A stretch of DNA of 64,000 nucleotides from assembly GCA_013407085.1 (NCBI GenBank), contig JACCGJ010005168.1:1-64000 (forward strand), in the 5' to 3' direction. The DNA comes from Atriophallophorus winterbourni (lineage: Eukaryota > Platyhelminthes > Trematoda > Plagiorchiida > Microphallidae). The notes beneath the pieces are model-generated. The model saw only the letters and a program-made list of their open reading frames with translations. It was not told the DNA's origin and searched no databases. Shown one piece after another: positions 56,589 through 64,000 of this stretch (position 1 is the stretch's first letter; each line of letters begins with the position of its first letter). The translations under genes were made by a program, and so were the position numbers.

Positions 56589-56757
56589 GTAGTGAGCTGC
56601 ATGCTGAAATACGCTGGAGTCTCACTGCCATTTCTATTTTCATTTCCCCCTCATATCTGTCTAGGCCTGGGCAACCTGACAGTATCTTAGCCCACGTGCA
56701 ATCTCTGACTGTGCGGCACTTTGCCTGGATCAGGCTTGTGCTTTCATACAAATAGTC
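56589..56757 (+). repeat. Dispersed repeat X, copy 1
   Basis: The reference copy: a GTGAGCTGCATGCTGAAA start, ATCTGTCTAGGCCTGGGCAA core and GTGCGGCACTTTGCCTGGAT end. Six further copies lie downstream to 63200. No protein or tRNA-like head was recognised. Confidence 0.75.
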
Positions 56758-56859
56758 GATGGAACCAACAGAATCGCTGCTGTTTAGAAGTTGATAGACC
56801 TCTGCCATACTATTTTACAGAGATTTTCACTGCTGATGCAGCAAACGGCTCACACGGAC

Positions 56860-56970
56860 TTGTTCAAATATGTTTCTGCTTTGTCATGCCCAAAACCCTT
56901 CATCTTCATTCCCTTATACAAGGTAGTCGTACGGGAATACTGTTCAACCCTGGGAACTTACTTACTTTAC
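56860..56970 (+). pseudogene. Short LINE RT thumb remnant
   Basis: PKPFIFIPLYKVVVREYCS matches the PLYKA-V-RP-LEYC thumb motif of the CR1 families. Only about 35 residues remain before repeat Y begins. Confidence 0.5.
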
Positions 56971-56974
56971 TTTT

Positions 56975-57400
56975 TTGCGACTATCTCGTCCAGGAGGATG
57001 AGTCGGCTTCAATGAATATTCTTGGGAATTTGGGTACAAAGCGGCGTCCCCAGCACTACTCGGCGCTTGTTCGAGTCAGCTTCTCTAGCCTTTGCGCATC
57101 CAAGTTGTCAGAAAAAGGTGGTGTGCACCAACTAACCGTCTACCAGACTCTTTTCCAGATTTTTCTTCAGGGTTTTCTCCCGAAGCTTTTTCCGCGATCG
57201 GGTATCCCGCAAGGCAGCGGAGGTTTAAAATGAGGGTTTTCCTTCCCTTAGATGAAATGCTCTCCCAGGCTAACGAGCTCCATCTGCCCGAAGCAAACTG
57301 GTTTTCAGTCGCCAGTCACTCGCCCTCGCCCTGGGAACGGTGCCTGTACAAAGATATGGAGTGCCCGTAAAGTTTCTAGCGCGTTGCGACTAGGATGAAT
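56975..57400 (+). repeat. Dispersed repeat Y, copy 2
   Basis: Matches 12640-13010 in the same orientation over about 350 bp; this copy extends further 5'. It is GC-richer than its surroundings and has no protein motif. Confidence 0.6.
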
Positions 57401-57429
57401 GAGGGTCAGAAAAGTAAAACTCCGAGTCA

Positions 57430-57965
57430 TGAATCAAGGACCTGAATATGTTCTCGCGAAAGACAGAGGCTGCGAGGTGACCTAATGAAAATCTTTAACA
57501 TTATTACTGGTTTCACGGGAGATAATATTAATAGCTTACTGATGCTTGCTTCTAAAACGCCGTCTCGGGATCACACAATGAAACTTCTAAAAGCTATGCC
57601 CATGCTGCTGGTACGTGAATGACTGTGTGGTTAGCCACTGGTATAGGACTCCAAATGACATAATAAATCTTCTTGATAGAGCACAAAGGGTCAACCCCTT
57701 GTGAGCTGCATAAAAAAAACGCGTTAAAATTTAATAAGGAATTAGACGCCAACTGGCAAAACCTATTACGAATTATAATCTAGAAACCATGAAACAAAAA
57801 TTTATTTGTTCTATTGTTTGCGCATTTTCCCATTGTTTCCTGTATCGATGACCTCTCGCCGTACTGGTGAGGAAAAAATCTAGCTCATCTACAAGGACGA
57901 GTGAACCATACCTGAATATTCGATATCGCAGTACCAGGTGCTCAACCGCATACCGTCGAATGAAT
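57430..57965 (+). mobile_element. Family C CR1-like LINE 3' fragment
   Basis: LRGDLMKIFNIITGFTGDNI at about 57473 and SRDHTMKLLKA belong to the ORF2 C-terminus. The 3' UTR carries the hairpin CTCTCGCC / GGTGAGGAA at 57853-57874 and a diverged terminal module with GGTGCTCAACCGCATACC, like 54280. Confidence 0.65.
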
Positions 57966-58083
57966 TCTTCATCGGATCAGATTTTGATACAATAAGTTGC
58001 AGGTACTCTCTTGTCAAGATGTACAATCGTGCAATATTTCTGTGCTGTGAGGCTAACATCGTGCTAAATTGATTGGCCATCGA

Positions 58084-58230
58084 TAGTGAGCTGCATGCTG
58101 AAACACGCTGGAGTCTCACTACCATTTCTATTTTCTTTCTATTTCTTTTGTTATATCTGTCTAGGCCTGGGCAACTTGACAGTATCTCAGCCCATATGCA
58201 GTCTGTGACTGTGCAACACATCACGTCACA
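58084..58230 (+). repeat. Dispersed repeat X, copy 2
   Basis: Close match to copy 1, including GTGAGCTGCATGCTGAAA and TCTGTCTAGGCCTGGGCAA. It faces copy 3 as an inverted pair. Confidence 0.75.
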
Positions 58231-58327
58231 TCACTCTCTTGTCAGGTGTGACAGATCAGGTGCAATCAACGGCAGTCACATTTCCCTCTCTGAGATGTAT
58301 GTATGATGTATAAAATCACAAGCCTGG

Positions 58328-58470
58328 ATCCAGGCCAAGTGCTGCTCTGTCATGGACTGGAATGAGACACTGTCATTTTGCCCAGGCATAGATAGATATC
58401 AGAATGGAAATGGTAATGACAGTGTGACTCCAGTTGATTTTCGCCTGCAGCTCACTACTTGCAGGAAATC
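58328..58470 (-). repeat. Dispersed repeat X, copy 3 (inverted)
   Basis: The reverse complement matches copy 1 (GTGAGCTGCAGGCGAAAA, ATCTATCTATGCCTGGGCAA, CACTTGGCCTGGAT). Confidence 0.7.
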
Positions 58471-58899
58471 GATTTCACAGTGTGTTAGCTGCGCAGCACC
58501 AAAACACTGCATGGTCACACGTCCATTTCCGACTAGGTCTTTTCAAATAATATAAGCAATCCATGGTAATACGTGGTTAAATGAGCTCTTTGGCTGGATT
58601 GCAGTACTTGCGTCAACTTCTTGACTATATAAGTGTAGTGTACACTCTAGGGTCCAAATAAGATTTTAAAAAATGTTCAAAGCTTGATTGTTAAGTAGAT
58701 TCAGTGAACATATCAGGTCGATAGCGTCGAGGAGTTATTAATAATCCAAAATGAGGTTGAACATGCTCTTACAGCAATTTACTCACACGAATCTACGGCA
58801 TTAATCCCCAAATGATAAAGCATCTGGCTCTGATACTAACTGATTACCTAAATTTTCATTGCTTCCTTACAGCGTGGATTCATTCCAAGTGTTTGAAAG

Positions 58900-59260
58900 T
58901 TTGCTGACGTATTTCTAATGTATTAAGGTCCTACAACGCCCTATGAGTGTAACTAGAGACCCGTCAGTCTTGCTAGCATCCTTGGTATAATCCTTGTTTA
59001 GACGTGTTCTAGATAGGATCTGCCGGCATCTTGTTAAATGTTCTTAGCTGACTTACTGGAAGGTAACACATGACTAACAAATTTTTTAGGTTTTCTAAAT
59101 GAGGTACCAAAAAGATTAGCTTAAGGCCAACGTGTTGCAGTAATTTACATGGACATTTGTAAGACCGTTGACTCAGCCAAACATTTCATGACTATCCGCG
59201 GTCTCCTGCATAACTGTATAATGGACTCTAAACAGTTTTTGGATCTTCTTGCATGTGAAA
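58900..59260 (+). pseudogene. CR1-like RT fragment
   Basis: A RPVSLASILGII segment at about 58962, then a LTNFLGFLNEV segment and VAVIYMDICKTVDSAKHF follow the RT order NYRPVSLTS - LTNL - DFSKAFDS, with stops and shifts. Confidence 0.55.
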
Positions 59261-59536
59261 TTATTGCGTTGTATTTCGTTTCAAAACCATATGACAATGA
59301 TATCTTATAGAAAGTTGTGATTTAAACAATAAATTACATTTCCGCAGATGATTTTATTTTCCATGCACTTTTTAGGCGGATCTTTGGACCTTAACCAGGT
59401 GCTGTGGCGAGCTTTTCATTTAAATTCACCGCGGTATTGTGGTCACCCACCTGTTTCTTCCAACCTCCACATTGCCCTCTGGAAACGCTGTTGCATGTTT
59501 AACGATGCGGGGTGTTCTTAACATGCACCCTAACAT

Positions 59537-59628
59537 GTCTAGACCTAGGCAACCTGACAGTATCTAAGCCCACGTGCAGTCTATGACGGTGCGGCACTTT
59601 GCCTGGATAAGGATTGTGCTTTCATACC
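59537..59628 (+). repeat. Dispersed repeat X, copy 4 (3' half)
   Basis: GTCTAGACCTAGGCAACCTG to GCGGCACTTTGCCTGGAT matches the right half of copy 1. Confidence 0.7.
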
Positions 59629-59677
59629 CTAACTATCGCAACGATAAGCATCATAATTAATCACATTCCATGACAAT

Positions 59678-59914
59678 TTGGCTCAAAACCCCTTTGATAG
59701 ACATCTATATTTAAAACCAGAGCTTGTCCCCGAATATCAACAGTTCTTCGCAGACAACGATTTTCATCTAGGAAAGTATACGGCCATCTTTCGCTTGGAT
59801 CGACTAGTTTTCGCAAATTTAGAGAAGCGCAATATACAGAGAAATGGCTGTCCTGTAGTAATCTTTTTGCTGGATTCTTTATTCATGCTTGTGATTTTAT
59901 ACATTGTCATGTGA
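59678..59914 (+). CDS. Unassigned reading frame of 78 codons
   Basis: The first 50 or so residues (NPFDRHLYLKPELVPEYQQF and following) have protein-like composition, and the last 20 are hydrophobic. No family is recognised. It could be an exon, a retrotransposon relic or chance. Confidence 0.15.
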   Translation: MAQNPFDRHLYLKPELVPEYQQFFADNDFHLGKYTAIFRLDRLVFANLEKRNIQRNGCPVVIFLLDSLFMLVILYIVM

Positions 59915-60211
59915 AAAGCTTGTCACATTGTGCAATATTGAATGCCTAAAGAATGCTGTCGTGATAGTATCGCCACACTAATTCACAATCTTGATTATAC
60001 GAGTGTTTGATTTGAGGTGTAGGAACACCACCCAAATGTCTTTTAATCTTCTACAGGTACCGTTTCTTTTGAGGTCAGAACCTTTTCATCTATTTAGCAA
60101 TTTATCGTGTTGTGGTTGTGTGGAAGTTAAGCAGTTGATATTTATTACTCGTGTACGATGTGCGATTTTGTCGTAATTCGGTACTCCGCAGATAACCGTG
60201 CTAAATTGAGT

Positions 60212-60360
60212 TGCCAATGGTACTGGGCTGCATGCAGATACACGCTGATGGCTCACTACCATTTTCTCATATCTATCTATGCATGGGCAACCTGACAGTC
60301 TTAGTCCATGCGCAGCCTCCGACTGTACCACTTTTTGCTTATATCCAGGATGGCGAGTAC
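60212..60360 (+). repeat. Dispersed repeat X, copy 5
   Basis: GGGCTGCATGCAGATACACG, ATCTATGCATGGGCAACCTG and a decayed ACCACTTTTTGC-CCAGGAT end follow the order of copy 1. Confidence 0.65.
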
Positions 60361-60402
60361 ATACATACTAGTGTACTACTGTCCATGATGATGCTGATGT
60401 TG

Positions 60403-60486
60403 TTGCCTGGGCAACATGATAGTGTCTCAACAGACGTACGGTTTCTGACTTTGCAACACTTTGCTATGTAACAGGCGTGTGCTTTC
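60403..60486 (+). repeat. Dispersed repeat X, copy 6 (3' half)
   Basis: TTGCCTGGGCAACATGATAG through GCAACACTTTGC to GGCGTGTGCTTTCTC matches the right half of copy 1. It directly follows copy 5. Confidence 0.55.
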
Positions 60487-61849
60487 TCGCATCACACCTA
60501 CATTCGCTTTGCATACACAATGCGAGATATCGTCCTGAACATAACCGCCAGCAGAATACGACTATTAACTTTATGGACGCCATCGATTAGTACTAAGTTG
60601 ACATAACCGACTACGAGGTTTTAGAGAAATTTACCCCTGTCTTTGAAAAAAATTTGGAGTTATGAATTGCAAATTACATGCCATTCAAGCTTCGAATGCT
60701 AGTCAGTTTAGGGCGTGTTGTATTATATAAAGGCCGTATACCAAAAGAGCCATATCAACAACCCTTTTACTGAGCTGTTGCTCAAATGTCGCTGGTCTCA
60801 TCATTATCATCGATAGCAACGATGAATGCTCAAGTCATACAATTACAATAAACGTATTCTTACAACCAATTGTGAAAGAAATGAGACTTGACAAGCTGCA
60901 CATATTTATAAAGATTAAATGTTTAGAAACTCTGTTGAGGTGCCCACTTACATGACATGCGCAAACAGCGAGTAAGCGCCATGAATGAGTAAAGTAGCAT
61001 CATCATTACATCTTCGTCACGCTTTCAGACCGATCATCGCTTCTTTCGACATTGTCAATCGCGAAACTAAATTGAAACGGCAAGCAATTGCAGTCATGCT
61101 GAACTTCGCAAAAATATTGAAGAGAACATTAATTAACCGTATGGTAGATCCCTGTCCGAGGTTTCACAATATAATGCTGCAAAAACCCAAATTTATTTCC
61201 CTTGCACTTTGTCACAAAAGCTGGTTGTATACAATTTTGCGAGCGATTTAATTAAATGCCAATCGGATTTCTAGAATAGACTGTATACGCCACACGTGGC
61301 GTTGCTTGAGTGATTGGCAGATTGTATGGCTATATCAAGTTTTGGCTGATATAAAAGGTAACGTAAATGCATTTCTTGCTTTGCTTTATTTAGGAGTTTG
61401 TCAATAGAATTAAGTATGCAAATAAATAAGCACCAGTCAGTTTTTACTTTCGGGGGAAATTCACCTGAGAAAAAACATGAACTCAAACTAATGATCACGA
61501 AATCAATTGGTCTGCATTTATTTTCGATGCTGTCAATCTGCCAATCCGTGGTTACATATACAGGTTGTTGCACGGCACTGAGACTGGTTTGTTTTCTCGT
61601 TTGAAGCTTGTATCTGTTGGAAGAGCAATGCAATCGATATTAAGCACACAGAACTGAGGTACTCCAAGATTTTCCCGTAGTATTTATCTGTAATACGTTC
61701 TTCTATTAATGAATGTTAGTATACTGCACTAGTAAATATTTCCGTTACATTTTCTACTTTGGGATTATCAGTCTGTACCTTTTTGTTTACTCTGAGCTGT
61801 CGCTGTGCATGACCATTCTTTGTTTTTGCCTTGTAGTACCATCTGTTAC
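60487..61849. other. Upstream region of the WDR74-like gene
   Basis: No gene or repeat recognised. The promoter of the WDR74-like gene should lie near the right end, but no clear motif can be named. Confidence 0.4.
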
Positions 61850-62560
61850 ATGACAACTCCCTCACTCATATACTGTTCTTCATCGGGCTTGGTCAAAGGT
61901 AGGCGCAGCAGCCTTTTTAATCCCGTTTCAAGGATTCTCTCCAAATGAACCGCTTCCCGTTCCCATCACTCACATTCCGGGTCAACATTTGTCTGCCATG
62001 TGCTGGCATCAATCGAACTCCGTATTTCATTGTTTTCTTTTATTTTCGTAAACATCAAGTTTTTCTTAGGAACTCAAGATGGCTCAATTTTTCAAGTTGA
62101 TCATCAAACGTTGAACCAAAAGAAAATCATATCCGGTTCCGATGATGAGTTAGTCGCCTTATTGCCCAACAGTTCGTAAGTTTCTCCATTATTTATATTT
62201 TCGTTTTAGAACGTTGTTTTCTGTAGCCAAATCGGGTGCTGTTGATGTAGTTGAAACAAAGGCCTACACAAAAATGGTTCGTCAGTTATGATTCAAATTA
62301 ATTCACCGTGCTCTAAGGATCGTATAGGACTTCCTGGTCCCGTGGAATCTGCCCGATTTTCCGATCCGTTAATCGCAGTTGGTGGCAAAGATAATAACTT
62401 GTCCGTGTGGAATGTGGAACACTCAAAGCAACCGATATTCGTAGCTAAAAATGTGCGACCGACAACCTTGCTTCTGGAGGTACCGATATGGATATCAGAT
62501 ATTTGCTTTGTTCCTGGCCAGGGTGATCGAATTTTGCTCACCTCGTCTCGCCATGGTGAG
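61850..62560 (+). CDS. WDR74: WDR74-like WD40 protein, N-terminal half (five exons)
   Basis: WDR74 (yeast Nsa1) is a nucleolar WD40 propeller that acts in 60S ribosomal subunit maturation with the AAA ATPase NVL2. Exons inferred: 61850-61898, 61933-62021, 62060-62175, 62210-62276 and 62318-62560. All introns are GT-AG and phases agree throughout, giving 188 codons from ATG 61850. Family landmarks are IYCSSSGLVKG, HLSAMCW, FFLGTQDGSIFQVD, LFSVAKSGAVDVVE, IAVGGKDNNLSVWNVE, PIFVAKNVR and LEVPIWISDICFVPG. A consensus donor GTGAGT at 62561 leads to an intron reaching past 63000; the C-terminal half of the propeller was not found in the window. Exon 4 to 5 is the least certain join. Confidence 0.85.
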
Positions 62561-62689
62561 GTGAGTCATTGTTTGTCAACCAATTCGTTTACTTTTTCTA
62601 CAAATCTAAGTGCTTCGGCTGGTATTTAATTGGGGTACCCTTGAATTAAATGAAATACTATTTAATGTACACCCCCCGCGCTTACCACA

Positions 62690-62960
62690 GCCAGTTTCTG
62701 GCTCTTTGCTGTCGTAGCGTGGAGATAGTTAAGGTTGGGTTCAGTGAGCCTTGAAACTGGAAATTTGGTAAACAGTGGTATACGTGGAAGCCAAAGATCA
62801 ACGTCAGTCGTATGTTCGAACCTCATCGTGCTGTGTGATTCATGCAATCTTTCACAGCCGAGCTCAGGAAAATAACTCCACCAGACTCAGCCTCTGAATA
62901 CGCCGAGTAGCTTTTCCGCTTATGGTCTAATGTAAGCTCGAACGAGCGACTGGTTCGATG
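62690..62960 (+). mobile_element. tRNA-like SINE in intron 5 of the WDR74-like gene
   Basis: TGGTATACGTGG (62776-62787) fits the polymerase III box A consensus TRGYNNANNNGG, and TGTTCGAACCT (62813-62823) is close to box B. Spacing is short but tRNA-like. The surrounding 250 bp are GC-richer than the neighbourhood. No full cloverleaf can be drawn, so it is taken as a SINE rather than a tRNA gene. Its ends are uncertain. Confidence 0.5.
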
Positions 62961-63107
62961 CCAAAATCTATTATAACTTATTTGCTGTACAAGAATCGGT
63001 CATCATTTTTGAAGTTCCAACGAATACCGATAGATGAATATTTACACCTTAGAATAGTTATGAATAAGGCCCAGGAAACTGCTTGGCTGGCTTATGTATG
63101 TTTGAAA

Positions 63108-63200
63108 ACTCATGCCTGATCAAGGCAAAGTGCCGCACAATCATAGACTGCACGTGGGCTAAGATACTGTCAGGTTGCCCATGCGAAGACAGATAGGCAA
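63108..63200 (-). repeat. Dispersed repeat X, copy 7 (inverted, 3' half)
   Basis: The reverse complement reads ATGGGCAACCTGACAGTATC, CACGTGCAGTCTATGATTG and GCGGCACTTTGCC, matching copies 1 and 4. It lies inside the presumed fifth intron of the WDR74-like gene. Confidence 0.7.
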
Positions 63201-63289
63201 TGGTTAAATGTCTATTGGACTCAAATTTGCCTCTGCATCCAAAACTATGCGGATACTGGAAACTTTCACAGTATGTATGATGGGATCAA

Positions 63290-64000
63290 AGGAACCATTG
63301 GTCCAAACAAACGTAAACAGCTCTCATTACGATTGTCGACAAAACTCAGCAATGAAAAGATAGGTCGAGCACTTTTCTCTCTACTCTAGGATCAGCATAG
63401 TTTTACCACATGCACTTGAAAATGTTGAATGTGTACAATCATTGAACACCTACACATTATTACTCTTTGTTGTGGTAATAAGTGTCTTTGGAATACATTC
63501 TCAACCAGTTCGATCCCGAAATCACTCTCCATCAACGTAGAAAGGCAAAATGTCAAATGCTGGTCAAATAACGGTTTATCTGCAGATGAATCCAGGGATA
63601 TGTCACGCGAGAGTTAGTACCTCCATATACCATTGTAAGTAGTTTCCATTGATTTAACGAAGGCATTCGACTCCGTTAGCAAGGAGGGTCAAATGCTTGT
63701 TGTCATAGGCTGCTCCCCAAAGCTACTTAAACTCGTTGTGTCGTTCAACTCTGACACAAAGGGCTTAGTACATTTTAACGGTTGCTGTTCAGAAGCCTTT
63801 TAAATTCGCCGAAGCGTCAAACAAGGGTTTGCTCTTACTCTGACGCTTTTCGGTATTTTCTTTGCTCTGCTTCTGGAGCACTCTTTTAGGACGAGAACAT
63901 GAAGTATTTACCTATGCACGCGAAGTGATAGCAAGCTTTTTAACCTGAATCGGTTGAAAACGGAAGCCAAGGTACGGGATGTGGTAATCCGTAACCTGCT
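63290..64000 (+). mobile_element. RTE-like LINE fragment running off the window
   Basis: From 63650, SIDLTKAFDSVSKEGQM (RT palm), IGCSPKLLKLVVSFN, VKQGFALTLTLFGIFFALLL and, near 63935, KLFNLNRLKTEAKVRDVVIR follow the order of RTE-like RT proteins with frame changes. The upstream part 63310-63450 resembles 22560-22700. The catalytic ADD box is not recognisable. Confidence 0.7.

Noticed and set aside
62070..62175. Alternative acceptor at 62069 for exon 3 of the WDR74-like gene
   Set aside because: It breaks the reading frame after the phase-0 exon 2; the acceptor at 62059 restores the frame and adds conserved residues.
62293..62541. 82-codon minus-strand frame at the WDR74-like gene
   Set aside because: It mirrors exon 5, whose plus-strand reading has clear WD40 family motifs.
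62776..62823. Candidate tRNA gene in the WDR74-like intron
   Set aside because: Box A to box B distance and flanking sequence do not give a cloverleaf; treated as a SINE.

Overview
The window reads as repeat-dense, AT-rich flatworm DNA, most likely from a digenean trematode. Two things point there. The only convincing host gene, at the right end, is split by four introns of just 34, 38, 34 and 41 nt. The repeat load is dominated by CR1-type LINEs, with Ty3/Gypsy LTR elements and tRNA-derived SINEs. Genus cannot be set from this sequence alone. No bacterial operons, rRNA genes, true tRNA genes or CRISPR arrays are visible.

Left block (1-15.8 kb): a 58-bp block repeated 233 bp apart; a near full-length minus-strand CR1-type LINE with a PHD-finger ORF1 (P1, 314-4816 or slightly beyond); then a plus-strand LINE of a second family (family A, 4991-9998) that is split by a 5'-truncated copy of itself (5506-7016). 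Next comes a mosaic of fragments: a family B 3' tail, a Gypsy RT on the minus strand, a family A piece, a P-family 3' end, a dispersed repeat (Y) and two decayed CR1 pieces.

Middle (15.8-41 kb): mostly AT-rich DNA with no supportable gene, dotted with relics. These are RTE-like LINE fragments with a C-terminal zinc finger (17.6-18.1 and 22.5-23.3 kb), a tRNA-derived SINE (24.2-24.4 kb), a decayed Gypsy pol (30.6-32.4 kb), a family B LINE (32.8-34.0 kb), a minus-strand EN-RT LINE (34.0-35.9 kb), an orphan Gypsy integrase (36.0-37.1 kb) and a probable LTR plus primer-binding site of another Gypsy element (38.7-39.1 kb).

Right-centre (41-58 kb): a second PHD-type LINE (P3) with an intact ORF1 and a broken ORF2; a LINE relic carrying a 428-bp insertion with a 19-bp target-site duplication; a Gypsy element (46780-50327) with paired LTRs and a CTCT duplication but no integrase; and a head-to-tail stack of LINE families B, C, D and A (52.5-55.9 kb), each starting at the 3' tail of the one before. 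Right end (56-64 kb): a cluster of seven copies of a short dispersed repeat (X), the 5' half of a WDR74-like gene (61850-62560), a SINE in its fifth intron and an RTE-like LINE running off the window.

The LINEs interact as parasites of one another. Several families share 3' UTR structure and 3' tails and repeatedly insert next to each other's tails. P1 and P3 share a hairpin just before the ORF1 stop codon. The Gypsy element appears to be a deletion derivative that would need integrase supplied from elsewhere.
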